Origin: Kineosporia babensis
Lineage (GTDB): Bacteria; Actinomycetota; Actinomycetes; Actinomycetales; Kineosporiaceae
NCBI RefSeq assembly: GCF_021129305.1
Contig: NZ_JAJOMB010000026.1
Span: 62,001 to 126,000, forward strand
Direction: 5' to 3'
DNA: 64,000 bases
Below are positions 26,256-35,382 of this stretch, piece after piece; position 1 is the first letter of the stretch, and every line of letters begins with the position of its first letter. A model generated the notes under the pieces. It ran no database searches. It saw only the letters and a program-made list of their open reading frames with translations, and was not told the DNA's origin. A program made the position numbers and the translations under genes.

Positions 26256-27374
26256 TCAGTTCAAAACTCTGAATTCGCGCGGCATCTCAGCGGTGCCCAG
26301 GACGACGTCGGCGGCCAGTTCGCCCAGCACCGGAGCGAACTTAGCGCCGTGGCCGGAACAAGCGGAGAGCACGGTGACGCCGTCCATGCCGTCGATCACG
26401 AAGTCCTCGGTGGGCGTGTTGGTGAACAGACAGGTGGTCTCGGCGTAGGGCTCGGGCTCCAGGCCGGGTAGGTAGCGGCGCACGTAGTCGACCACCCGCC
26501 GGCGGTTGGCCGGGTCGATCACGCCGGTCTTCCCGGACGCGGACGAGATCACCTTTCCGGCGTTGTACTCGGCGACCTTCTGCCCACGGAATCCGGCGTC
26601 ACGACCACCCGGCAAGGCGTACACGCAGATGTCCGAGCGCTTGTGGATGAGCGTGGGCCAGACGTCTTCCGGCGAGCGGTACGGGAAGTGGAAGGCGTTC
26701 TCCTCGCGCACCTCCAGATCGGGGAATGCCTTCACGAAGGCCGAAGGCAGGTCGAGTCGGCCCAGCAGCTCGGGCAACCAGCCACCCGCGCTCACCACCA
26801 CCCGCCCGGCCTCCACCGCGCGTCCATCATCGGCAACCGCGCGGAAGCCTTTGCTGGTGCGCTCCAGTCGCTGCACCGGCCAGCCGGTCAGCACCCGCGC
26901 CCCGAGCGCCTGTGCCGCGGAAACCATGGCCCGCACGGTGTTCTCCGCATCCAGCACCCCGCCGCCCGGGTGGAACAGCACGTCGGAGTCGAACGTGATC
27001 TGAGGCCAGCGCTGCTGGGCGGCCTCGGGGCTCAGCAGTTCGTGCTCGACCTCAAGCTTGGCCAGAACCTCGGCCAGTCCGTGCGGGTCGCGTTCGGCGC
27101 CGAAGTCCAGGGCGCCGGTCGGCGTGATCAGTGGGGAGCCGTGCAGCTCGGACAGTTCGGCCCAGCCCGCCTCCGAGTCTTTCACCAGCGAGACGTACAG
27201 CTCCTGCGGGTAGGGGAAACGGAAGATCCGGGCTGAGCCGTGCGAACTGCCGTGCTCGGTGGCCGGGACGTGCCGCTCGAGAAGGGTGACGTCCATCCCG
27301 CGGGCCGCCAGCCGCCAGGCCGCCGAGGCCCCGGCCAGTCCGCCGCCGACCACCAGAACCGAACCGGAACTCAT
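26256..27374 (-). CDS. Sarcosine/N-methyltryptophan oxidase-like FAD enzyme
   Basis: 372 aa monomeric sarcosine oxidase/SolA type. FAD-binding GGGLAGASAAWRLAARG at the start, HGSSHGSARIFRFPY (typical flavin region), and the cysteine in LSACSGHGAKFAP that usually carries the covalent flavin. It oxidises an N-methyl or secondary amino acid to aldehyde plus amine and peroxide. The start overlaps the HutD-like gene by four bases, so the two are coupled. Confidence 0.87.
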   Translation of the reverse strand: MSSGSVLVVGGGLAGASAAWRLAARGMDVTLLERHVPATEHGSSHGSARIFRFPYPQELYVSLVKDSEAGWAELSELHGSPLITPTGALDFGAERDPHGLAEVLAKLEVEHELLSPEAAQQRWPQITFDSDVLFHPGGGVLDAENTVRAMVSAAQALGARVLTGWPVQRLERTSKGFRAVADDGRAVEAGRVVVSAGGWLPELLGRLDLPSAFVKAFPDLEVREENAFHFPYRSPEDVWPTLIHKRSDICVYALPGGRDAGFRGQKVAEYNAGKVISSASGKTGVIDPANRRRVVDYVRRYLPGLEPEPYAETTCLFTNTPTEDFVIDGMDGVTVLSACSGHGAKFAPVLGELAADVVLGTAEMPREFRVLN

Positions 27375-27820
27375 GCAATCTCCTCTACCACGACGAAGCG
27401 CCCTTCCTCAGCCGAGGCCGAGTTGTCCACATCCAGATAGCCGTCCAAGGTGCGCAGGCTGACCAAAGCCAGGCCCGACGTCCATTGATCGATCCGGACC
27501 CGCGCCCGCAACGGCCTGCGCGCCATGACGTTCACGGCCTTCACCTCGCCCTCGGGAACCGCCGAGACCAGGTCTTCCCCAGTGAATCGCAGCATTTCGC
27601 CCGCTTCGAGCAGATGAACGTGCCCGTTGACCGTGAGCTCGATGACTCCCTGGGCCACCACGAACACCCGGTCCAGGCCGTCGAACTTCGAGAACTCGCC
27701 CGCGGCCTCGATGGTGGCCACGCTCAGGCGCCAGCGCTCGTCGCGGAAAAGCTCCCGCGTGACACCACCGTCGTTGCGCCACCTCTGCTCGGCCGCCTCG
27801 GCGTATCGCACTGTCTGCAC
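27371..27820 (-). CDS. HutD/Ves family protein
   Basis: 149 aa cupin-like protein; the family motif RWRNDGGVTRELF, then WRLSVATIEAAGEFSKFDGLDRVFVVAQG, identifies HutD/Ves. HutD usually accompanies histidine-use genes, but none are here; it may buffer a nitrogen metabolite for the FAD oxidase. I prefer the GTG at 27820, which has GGGAGA five bases upstream, over an earlier in-frame start at 27856. Confidence 0.83.
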   Translation of the reverse strand: MQTVRYAEAAEQRWRNDGGVTRELFRDERWRLSVATIEAAGEFSKFDGLDRVFVVAQGVIELTVNGHVHLLEAGEMLRFTGEDLVSAVPEGEVKAVNVMARRPLRARVRIDQWTSGLALVSLRTLDGYLDVDNSASAEEGRFVVVEEIA

Positions 27821-27997
27821 GCGTTCTCCCTGACCGCCATGTCTCACTACAGGCAACTAGTTCCACCACCAGTGGACGACTCGAATGTTTCCCACGGGTT
27901 GCCGCGTGACTCACACCACGCAACTGGGCCGCTACCGGGCCGGACGCCGACCTATCCTGCCCTTCGACGCATCCCGAACTGAGCCAGGAGATCGCCC

Positions 27998-30900
27998 GTG
28001 TTCTCGAAAATTCTGGTGGCGAACCGTGGCGAGATCGCCGTTCGCGCCTTCCGCGCTGCCTACGAGGTCGGGGCCCGCACGGTGGCGGTGTTCCCGTACG
28101 AGGACCGCTGGAGCGAGCACCGGCTCAAGGCCGACGAGTCGTACGAGATCGGCGAGCGCGGCCATCCGGTGCGGGCGTACCTGGATCCGGAGGCCATCGT
28201 TGCCACCGCGGTGCGGGCGGGCGCCGATGCGATCTACCCCGGCTACGGATTCCTGTCCGAGAATCCGGCGCTGGCCGAGGCCTGTGCCCGGGCCGGCATC
28301 ACGTTCATCGGTCCGGGCTCCGACGTTCTGGAACTGACCGGCAACAAGGCCCGCGCGATTGCTGCGGCCCGGGCCGCGGGCGTCCCCACTTTGGCCAGCA
28401 TCCCGCCGTCGAGGAACCCCGACGAGCTTGTGGACGCGGCTGCGCACCTTGCGTATCCGTTGTTCGTCAAGGCGGTGGCCGGCGGTGGTGGACGCGGTAT
28501 GCGGCGGGTGGACCGTCCGGAAGACCTGCGTGAGGCCGTCGAGACCTGCATGCGCGAGGCCGACGGGGCGTTCGGGGATCCGACGGTGTTCATCGAGCAG
28601 GCGGTGGTGGATCCGCGGCACATCGAGGTGCAGATCCTGGCCGACGGTGAAGGCAATGTGATTCACCTGTTCGAGCGGGACTGCTCGGTGCAGCGCCGGC
28701 ATCAGAAGGTGATCGAGATCGCCCCGGCGCCGAACCTCGACCCGCAGTTGCGCGAGCGGATCTGCGCCGACGCGGTGCGTTTCGCCAAGGAGATCGGTTA
28801 CCGCAACGCCGGCACGGTGGAGTTTCTGCTGGCGCCGGACGGCAGTTACGTGTTCATCGAGATGAACCCACGGATCCAGGTCGAGCACACGGTCACCGAA
28901 GAGATCACGGACGTGGACCTGGTCCAGTCCCAGCTGCGGATCGCCTCCGGCGAAACCCTGGCCGATCTGGGGCTTTCACAGGAGAACGTGGCGATCCGCG
29001 GGGCGGCGCTGCAGTGCCGGATCACCACCGAGGACCCGGCCAACAACTTCCGGCCGGACACGGGGGTGATCACCACCTACCGCTCGCCCGGTGGTGGCGG
29101 GGTGCGGCTCGACGGTGGTACGGCCTACACCGGGGCCGAGGTCAATGCCCACTTCGACTCGATGCTGGCCAAGCTGACCTGTCGCGGGCGCACGTTCGAG
29201 AAGGCGGTGGAGAAGGCCCGGCGGGCGGTGGCCGAGTTCCGGATCCGCGGTGTCTCCACGAACATCCCCTTCCTGCAGGCGGTTCTGGACGACCCGGACT
29301 TCTCGGCGGGCCGGGTGACCACGGCCTTCATCGAGACCCACCCGCAGCTGCTGCAGGCGCGCGGCTCGGGGGACCGGGGCAGCAAGCTGCTGACCTACCT
29401 GGCCGGGGTGACGGTGAACCAGCCGCACGGGGCTGCGCCGGTCACCATCGACCCCTCGGTGAAACTGCCTGCCCTTGGGGAGGAACCGGCGAAGCCGGGA
29501 ACCCGGCAACTGCTGCAGGCCAAGGGCCCGGAGGCGTTCGCCCGGGCGCTGCGCGAGCAGAACCGCGTTGCGGTGACCGACACCACGTTCCGCGACGCGC
29601 ACCAGTCGCTGCTGGCCACCCGCGTCCGTACCCGTGATCTGCTGGCCGTTGCCCCGCACGTCTCCCGCACTACGCCGCAGCTGTGGTCGATCGAGGCGTG
29701 GGGTGGCGCGACGTACGACGTGGCGCTGCGCTTCCTGGCCGAGGACCCGTGGGAACGCCTGGCCGCGCTCCGCGAGGCGGTGCCGAACATCGCGCTGCAG
29801 ATGCTGCTGCGCGGGCGGAACACGGTGGGCTACACGCCATATCCGACCAAGGTGACGGATGCGTTCGTGGCCGAGGCGGCGGCGACCGGGATCGACGTGT
29901 TCCGGATCTTCGATGCGCTGAACGACGTGGAGCAGATGCGCCCAGCGATCGAGGCCGTGCGGGCGACCGGGACGACCGTGGCCGAGGTGGCGCTCTGCTA
30001 CACCGGCGACCTGTCCGATCCGGCCGAAAAGCTCTACACGCTGGACTATTACCTGCGACTGGCGGCGCGCATCGTGGAGGCCGGGGCGCACGTGCTGTGC
30101 ATCAAGGACATGGCCGGGCTGCTCCGTGCGCCCGCTGCTTCCCGGTTGGTGACGGCGTTGCGCTCGGAGTTCGACCTGCCGGTGCACCTGCACACCCACG
30201 ACACGGCCGGTGGGCAGCTCGCCACGCTGACTGCGGCGATCGCGGCCGGGGTGGACGCGGTTGATGCGGCCAGTGCCTCGATGGCCGGAACCACCTCCCA
30301 GCCGCCGCTTTCGGCCCTGGTCGCAGCAACCGACTTCAGCGAGCGGGACACCGGCCTGTCGCTGGCCGCGGTGAACGCGCTGGAGCCGTACTGGGAGGCG
30401 GTGCGCCGGGTCTACGCGCCGTTCGAGTCCGGGCTGAGCTCGCCGACCGGCCGGGTGTACCGCCACGAGATTCCCGGCGGTCAGCTGTCCAACCTGCGCC
30501 AGCAGGCCATCGCGCTGGGGCTGGGCGAGAAGTTCGAGCAGATCGAGAACATGTACGCCGCCGCGAACGACATCCTCGGCAACGTACCCAAGGTGACCCC
30601 GTCGTCCAAAGTTATTGGTGATCTGGCTCTTTCCCTGGTGGCGGCGGGCGCCGACCCGGAGGGCTTCGCCGAGCACCCGGGCTCGTTCGACATCCCCGAC
30701 TCGGTGATCGGCTTCCTCAACGGCGAGCTGGGCGACCCGCCCGGCGGCTGGCCGTCGCCGTTCCGGGAGAAGGCCCTCGAAGGCCGGACCTGGAAGGCGC
30801 CGGCCGAGGAACTGACCCCCGAGCAAACTCTGAAGCTGGCCGAAAACCCCCGCCAGGCCCTGAACGAGCTGCTCTTCCCCGGCCCCACGAAGATTTTCGC

Positions 30901-31372
30901 CGAGAACCGTTCCACCTACGGCGACACCTCGGCCCTGCCCACCCTGGACTACCTCTACGGCCTGCGCCGCGGCGAGGAGCACGTGGTGGAGCTGGACGAG
31001 GGCAAGACGCTGATCATGGGCCTGCAGTCGATCAGCGAACCCGACGAGCGCGGCTTCCGCACGGTGATGGCCCGGCTGAACGGCCAGATGCGCCCGATCA
31101 GCGTGCGCGACACCCGGATCGCCGCCGAGATCCCGACCGCGGAGAAGGCCGACCCGGCGGTGGCCGGGCACGTGGCGGCGCCGTTCCAGGGCGTGGTGAC
31201 GGTGGTGGTGGCCCCGGGCGACAAGGTCTCGGCCGGCGACACGGTGGCCACGATCGAGGCGATGAAGATGGAGGCCTCGATCACGGCTCCGGTGGAGGGC
31301 GTGGTGCAGCGGGTGGCCTTGTCCGGGGTGCAGGGCGTGGACGGCGGAGACCTGGTGCTGGTGCTCAACTGA
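27998..31372 (+). CDS. pyc: Pyruvate carboxylase
   Basis: 1124 aa, the full single-chain enzyme making oxaloacetate from pyruvate, bicarbonate and ATP. Domains in order: biotin carboxylase (KAVAGGGGRGM, EMNPRIQVEHTVTEE), carboxyltransferase (DTTFRDAHQSLLATR at about 530; metal-binding HLHTHDT), and a C-terminal biotinyl domain with EAMKMEA near residue 1090. GTG start at 27998 with CCAGGAG upstream. It stands alone, divergent from the HutD-like gene. Confidence 0.97.
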   Translation: MFSKILVANRGEIAVRAFRAAYEVGARTVAVFPYEDRWSEHRLKADESYEIGERGHPVRAYLDPEAIVATAVRAGADAIYPGYGFLSENPALAEACARAGITFIGPGSDVLELTGNKARAIAAARAAGVPTLASIPPSRNPDELVDAAAHLAYPLFVKAVAGGGGRGMRRVDRPEDLREAVETCMREADGAFGDPTVFIEQAVVDPRHIEVQILADGEGNVIHLFERDCSVQRRHQKVIEIAPAPNLDPQLRERICADAVRFAKEIGYRNAGTVEFLLAPDGSYVFIEMNPRIQVEHTVTEEITDVDLVQSQLRIASGETLADLGLSQENVAIRGAALQCRITTEDPANNFRPDTGVITTYRSPGGGGVRLDGGTAYTGAEVNAHFDSMLAKLTCRGRTFEKAVEKARRAVAEFRIRGVSTNIPFLQAVLDDPDFSAGRVTTAFIETHPQLLQARGSGDRGSKLLTYLAGVTVNQPHGAAPVTIDPSVKLPALGEEPAKPGTRQLLQAKGPEAFARALREQNRVAVTDTTFRDAHQSLLATRVRTRDLLAVAPHVSRTTPQLWSIEAWGGATYDVALRFLAEDPWERLAALREAVPNIALQMLLRGRNTVGYTPYPTKVTDAFVAEAAATGIDVFRIFDALNDVEQMRPAIEAVRATGTTVAEVALCYTGDLSDPAEKLYTLDYYLRLAARIVEAGAHVLCIKDMAGLLRAPAASRLVTALRSEFDLPVHLHTHDTAGGQLATLTAAIAAGVDAVDAASASMAGTTSQPPLSALVAATDFSERDTGLSLAAVNALEPYWEAVRRVYAPFESGLSSPTGRVYRHEIPGGQLSNLRQQAIALGLGEKFEQIENMYAAANDILGNVPKVTPSSKVIGDLALSLVAAGADPEGFAEHPGSFDIPDSVIGFLNGELGDPPGGWPSPFREKALEGRTWKAPAEELTPEQTLKLAENPRQALNELLFPGPTKIFAENRSTYGDTSALPTLDYLYGLRRGEEHVVELDEGKTLIMGLQSISEPDERGFRTVMARLNGQMRPISVRDTRIAAEIPTAEKADPAVAGHVAAPFQGVVTVVVAPGDKVSAGDTVATIEAMKMEASITAPVEGVVQRVALSGVQGVDGGDLVLVLN

Positions 31373-31524
31373 CGAGCTGAAACAACCACAGAACCGAAGA
31401 CACCGGCCCCCGGTGGTGAGGTCGGCGGAATAGTCCCTATTGCCCTTTGGGGCGAAAAGGCCGATCTGGATACCGATCACAGGCTCTGTTAGCCTCCGGA
31501 ACCGATTGCGGTAAGGAGACAGGC

Positions 31525-31836
31525 ATGGCTGGGAAGGTCCGAGTCGATCCCGATGAGTTGCGCAAGTGCGACAAAAAGGCGGATCTGGTGGTGGAGCAAC
31601 TGGCTCCCCTCAATCCTGGTGACCATCTCGCCGCCGCAGCCAAGGGGATTCCCGGCCAGGACAGTGTCACGCTGCTGAAGAACGTCGGATCTCTCTGGGA
31701 GTCGCAGTTACGTAGTCTGTGTGAGCGGGTGAGCCGCTACGGCGAGAGTCTGCACACGGCTGCCAGAGAGTACGAGAGCAGCGATGAGGCGGGGGCTTCT
31801 GGCTACCGCACGATCGCCCCCAGCGGGCTGCGGTGA
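31525..31836 (+). CDS. EspC-like type VII secretion-associated protein
   Basis: 103 aa. All-helical protein with start MAGKVRVDPDELRKC, a W-E-S at residues 58-60 in place of WxG, and YESSD at 83-87, which fits the YxxxD/E signal for ESX/type VII export. This matches the EspC/WXG100-like group. ATG at 31525 has TAAGGAG upstream. It overlaps the hydrolase gene by four bases and is probably its secretion partner. No ESX machinery gene lies in the window, so export would use a system encoded elsewhere. Confidence 0.75.
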   Translation: MAGKVRVDPDELRKCDKKADLVVEQLAPLNPGDHLAAAAKGIPGQDSVTLLKNVGSLWESQLRSLCERVSRYGESLHTAAREYESSDEAGASGYRTIAPSGLR

Positions 31837-33635
31837 GCGCCGACTGGGCCGATGTCCAGCTGTGGAAACCAGCCGAGTTGCAGTTTGCGGTCAAGAACCT
31901 GCAGAAGGTCGAGGACAGCATTGTCGAACTCGGTAGCGATCTGGTCGGGGCCAAGCCGAAGAGCTGGTCGGGCACTGCGGCGGCTGCGGCGCTGAGCGAA
32001 TGGTCGTCGATCAACGAGTCGCTGGAAGACCGACTGACCGAGATCGCCGCCGTTCGCCGCGGACTGAGCGAAGCTTTTGACGCGGCAACCGGAATCGTCA
32101 ATCTGCGGGACCAGGCGATCGCCTTCGCGGAGGGCAACGAACTGGTGATCGTCGACAACATGGTCCTGGACACGCGGGTGGAGGGTCTGCTGCCCAGGGT
32201 GCACGCGAGCGTCATGAACCATGCGGAACGGCGGCAACTTCAGGACAAGTGCGCGGCGATGGTCGAGGAAGTAGTGCGCCGGGCCGGGTACATGGACCAA
32301 GACTTGGTGAACCTGCTCAATACGGGGGTGCTGGCCGGTGAGTTGGCGCAGCTGGACTCGCCCAGTCTGCGCGCGGCCCGGAGGCTGGGGGCGAGCGAGG
32401 GAGAGTCCGGCATCTACGCACCCCCGACCGGCGATGGGACTCCGGATCAGAACGCGGCCTACTGGAACGCACTCGCGCCGGGCGAGCAGGCTGAAGTGAT
32501 CGAGAAGCATCCCGAATGGATCGCTAATCGCGACGGAATTCCGTACGCCGCGAGAGATCAGGCCAATCGTGCGCTGCTTCCGCAGTATCTGGATGAATGG
32601 AAGCGGAAGCTGCGGCAGGCCCAGGAAGAACGCGATGCGCTTGCTGGGAAATATTTCAACGGTGTGGAGATCTCCCCGGAGGGGCAGGAGGAGTACCGTC
32701 GGCTGAATGCTGAGATCGAGCAGGCAAGGGAGCGGGTGGATTCACTTGGTAGCGTCGCCGAGATGGCGCAACGGCCGAACCGGATGATTCTCGGGCTGGA
32801 TCTCAGCGAGAAGCGGACGCAGTCCATCGTTTCGGTGGGTAATCCTGACACTGCAACACACGTGGGCGTTTTCACGCCAGGTCTCACCTCGAACGTTGTG
32901 GGGATGAAAAACTATGACACCCAGATGGACCAACTGCGGGCGGTTTCCGGTGAAGCCTTGTTCCGTCATGGTGACGCCGCCGGCATTGAGCAAGGAGTTG
33001 AACAGGTGGCCACGATCACCTGGATGAATTACCAGAGTCCGCAGCTCACGTTGGACTCGGTGGGCGATCTGGACGGTGATTCGGTTCTTGAGACAAACAG
33101 TGCGCAGGCGGGTGGCGATCGACTGGCCCGGTTCCATCAGGGCCTTCAGTCCGCGCGCGACGACGGCGTGAATGTGACTGCGCTGGGGCATTCTTATGGA
33201 TCGACCACCACCGGGTATGCCTTACAGCAGACCACCGGTGTCGACCGGGTGGCCTTCTACGGATCACCGGGATTGAGCGTTGATGATGTCGAGGATCTCA
33301 AGGTGCGTAGCGGGAACGTTTTCTATGCCGAAGCAGACGGTGACGGGATTGGGGATCTGGCCAAGTTCGGTAAGGACCCTTCAGAAATGCCTGGAATCAC
33401 TTATCTGAGCACGGACAAGGCCACGGTCAACGGGGAAGAGTTATCCGGGGTCCGGCTTCACTCCGACTATATGCTCGAAGAATCAACGATTCAGTACAAC
33501 CTGGGCGTGCTGGTGGCTGGTTATCCGGAGGACGCCATCACCGGTAGGAGTAATCTCCCGCTCGGTGAGGCCTATCGGGCCCGGCCGGATCTGGGCCGGA
33601 TGGTGGAAAAGCCTTTCGGGGTGTTCGGGAGATGA
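31833..33635 (+). CDS. WxG-DUF1023 alpha/beta hydrolase, candidate type VII effector
   Basis: 600 aa. N-terminus is WXG100-like, with WSG at residues 45-47 between two helices, then a long helical part to about residue 320. The C-terminal part is a DUF1023 alpha/beta hydrolase: nucleophile Ser454 in LGHSYGSTTTG, then GSPGLSVDDVEDL, an acidic DGDGIGD and a late His in VRLHSDYML, giving a complete-looking catalytic triad. Such proteins are lipase or esterase-like. GTG start overlaps the EspC-like gene by four bases; its stop overlaps the lipoprotein gene by four. Local base composition is less GC-rich towards 3' than neighbours. Confidence 0.8.
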   Translation: MSADWADVQLWKPAELQFAVKNLQKVEDSIVELGSDLVGAKPKSWSGTAAAAALSEWSSINESLEDRLTEIAAVRRGLSEAFDAATGIVNLRDQAIAFAEGNELVIVDNMVLDTRVEGLLPRVHASVMNHAERRQLQDKCAAMVEEVVRRAGYMDQDLVNLLNTGVLAGELAQLDSPSLRAARRLGASEGESGIYAPPTGDGTPDQNAAYWNALAPGEQAEVIEKHPEWIANRDGIPYAARDQANRALLPQYLDEWKRKLRQAQEERDALAGKYFNGVEISPEGQEEYRRLNAEIEQARERVDSLGSVAEMAQRPNRMILGLDLSEKRTQSIVSVGNPDTATHVGVFTPGLTSNVVGMKNYDTQMDQLRAVSGEALFRHGDAAGIEQGVEQVATITWMNYQSPQLTLDSVGDLDGDSVLETNSAQAGGDRLARFHQGLQSARDDGVNVTALGHSYGSTTTGYALQQTTGVDRVAFYGSPGLSVDDVEDLKVRSGNVFYAEADGDGIGDLAKFGKDPSEMPGITYLSTDKATVNGEELSGVRLHSDYMLEESTIQYNLGVLVAGYPEDAITGRSNLPLGEAYRARPDLGRMVEKPFGVFGR

Positions 33636-34174
33636 GCCGTGTGGGCGCAGTGAAACTTTTTGGTGCGGCGTTGGTGATGCTGGTGTTGACCGGTGCTCTG
33701 GCGGGATGTGGAGGATCTGTTCTGGGTACATCACTTGACGAGGCTCGCGAGGAACTGCAGGCGCGCCCGTCCTTCGAGCAGGCGGAGAAGGATTACCGGG
33801 CGCTGCTGAAGGAGGTTCAAGACGCGGTCTCCGAGTTGGCGCCGAACGTCCGGTGGAATTCCGACGAGATCACCCAGATCGGGCTGAGTTTCTGTAGCCG
33901 GCCTTATGCGGATGTCAAGGGCGCTGAGTCTGCGATTTATACCGCCGGGAACGGTGGTGTTGGTGCCCCCTCGGACGAGGTCTGGCCTGAGGTAAAGGCC
34001 AAGGTGAGTGCCATCGCCGAGCAGTACGGTTTTACCGTGGGCGGTTCACTGAAGGACGAGCCCGGCAACGCCATGCTGGTGCTCCGCGACAGTACCGGTG
34101 CGTCGCTCAAACTCGGGTTCGTCGAGAACACCACACTGTCGGTGTACGGTTCGTGCGCTCTGCACGAGAACTAA
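33632..34174 (+). CDS. Lipoprotein following the DUF1023 hydrolase
   Basis: 180 aa. Signal peptide with lipobox LAGC at about residues 23-26, so it is anchored outside the membrane. The mature part has one Cys pair (LSFCSRPY, YGSCALHEN) and an alpha/beta look (VWPEVKAKVSAIAEQYGFTVGGS). Its start overlaps the hydrolase by four bases. A surface lipoprotein coupled to a secreted lipase is what an immunity protein would look like; a chaperone or accessory role is equally possible. Confidence 0.78.
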   Translation: MSRVGAVKLFGAALVMLVLTGALAGCGGSVLGTSLDEAREELQARPSFEQAEKDYRALLKEVQDAVSELAPNVRWNSDEITQIGLSFCSRPYADVKGAESAIYTAGNGGVGAPSDEVWPEVKAKVSAIAEQYGFTVGGSLKDEPGNAMLVLRDSTGASLKLGFVENTTLSVYGSCALHEN

Positions 34175-34343
34175 CTGTCGGCCTGCCCGGCGAAGGCAGC
34201 GCAGTGCCGCAGGTCCGGAACTGGTGAGAGCGCTGTCGACCGGTGGGCGTAGGCCCGGTTGACTGCCGGGTACGGAGGGCTTCAGGGCGCTGCGGGGGAT
34301 GCCGATGCAGGGCGCGTCCTGTCCCCTCGGTGGAAGGCACGCC

Positions 34344-34706
34344 ATGTTGCTCAAGCGAATCATCATGTTCGGCGCCGTTGTCCTCGGCCTGGTGCTGGCC
34401 GGTTCGGTGCCTGCCTCGGCGGCGACGAAGGCCCGGCCGTGCGTGTCGATCAAGGAGTTCGGCAAGCTGAAGAAGGACCTGACCCGGGCGCAGGTGCAGA
34501 AAATGACCGGGGTGGACGGCCGGCGGATCTCGGTCTACAACGTGGCCGGTGACTACGAGGAGGAGATTCGCCGGTATCGGGCCTGCCGGGGCAAGAAGGG
34601 CTCGTACGTGCTGTTGACGTACGGGTTCACCTCGTATCCAGAGGCTGCCGACGTGGGGGTGCGCAAGCTGGTCCGGGCGGCTTACGACATCGACTTCAGC
34701 GGATGA
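34344..34706 (+). CDS. Small secreted protein, possible BLIP/SmpA-like fold
   Basis: 120 aa from the ATG at 34344 (GGAAGG upstream). Signal peptide MLLKRIIMFGAVVLGLVLAG ends at ASAA. The mature 90 residues contain FGKLKKDLTRAQVQKMTG, which weakly resembles the start of beta-lactamase-inhibitor and SmpA/OmlA folds, and two cysteines (PCVSIK, RACRG). Assignment is tentative. Its stop overlaps the convergent hydrolase gene by 11 bases. Confidence 0.6.
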   Translation: MLLKRIIMFGAVVLGLVLAGSVPASAATKARPCVSIKEFGKLKKDLTRAQVQKMTGVDGRRISVYNVAGDYEEEIRRYRACRGKKGSYVLLTYGFTSYPEAADVGVRKLVRAAYDIDFSG

Positions 34707-35373
34707 TCGGTGGCAGGTCGGGGCCGAGGCGCAGGGATTCCAGGAACAGGATGACGGTGGCCGCCACCGCGCGGTGAGAGGCGTCATTGAGGACGTCGTG
34801 GTGGCCGTCGCGGACCAGTCGGACTTGGTCTCGGGGGAGTTGGTCGGTGATCTCCTCGGGCGGGGTGAGGGTGTCTTCAGCGCCGTGCAGGGCAAGGAAG
34901 GGTTTGGCCGGAGGCCGGATGCTCGACCAGGGCAGTTGCTGGGCAAGGGCACCGCGCTGGAAGGACGGGTCTTCGGTCAGGAGGGAGCGGTGCACCGGGC
35001 AGGCGGATCGGGCGTCGAGTTCCTGGTCCCAGCTCTCCGGGACGCTGCTGGACGGCAGGGCCGAGCCGGCCAGGATCACGGCGTCGGCCGGGACTTCGTC
35101 AGCCAGGTGGGCGGCGAAGGTGGCGCCGCTGTCGGAGCCGATGAGCACCTTGGGGCCGGGCAAGGTGCTGTCGGCGAGGAGCTTCTCGATCTGGGTGCGA
35201 GCGTGTTCGAGGTCGTTCAGGTCGACCGGGACCAGGCGGACCTTCCAGGCGTCGGCGCTGATCCGGCGGCCGAAACGGGCATACGAGGCGGCGGTCTCGC
35301 CGCGGCCGGGCAGCAGGATCAGGGTGCCGCGTGGGGTGCCTCCAGCGGGTTCGTCCCAGGCGGTGATGCTCAT
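34696..35373 (-). CDS. Alpha/beta hydrolase
   Basis: 225 aa. Oxyanion region LILLPGRGETAASYARFG, nucleophile loop LIGSDSGATFAAHL (GxSxG variant with Asp before the Ser), acid in LALHGAEDTLTPPEE and His in RDGHHDVLND. A small carboxylesterase of unknown substrate. It lies ten bases downstream of the luciferase-like monooxygenase and may finish processing its product. Confidence 0.78.
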   Translation of the reverse strand: MSITAWDEPAGGTPRGTLILLPGRGETAASYARFGRRISADAWKVRLVPVDLNDLEHARTQIEKLLADSTLPGPKVLIGSDSGATFAAHLADEVPADAVILAGSALPSSSVPESWDQELDARSACPVHRSLLTEDPSFQRGALAQQLPWSSIRPPAKPFLALHGAEDTLTPPEEITDQLPRDQVRLVRDGHHDVLNDASHRAVAATVILFLESLRLGPDLPPIIR

Positions 35374-35382
35374 GGTTCTCCT

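Noticed and set aside
28976-31480. 834-codon minus-strand frame over pyruvate carboxylase
   Set aside because: Fully antisense to a clear pyc gene and has no domain; a codon-bias artefact.
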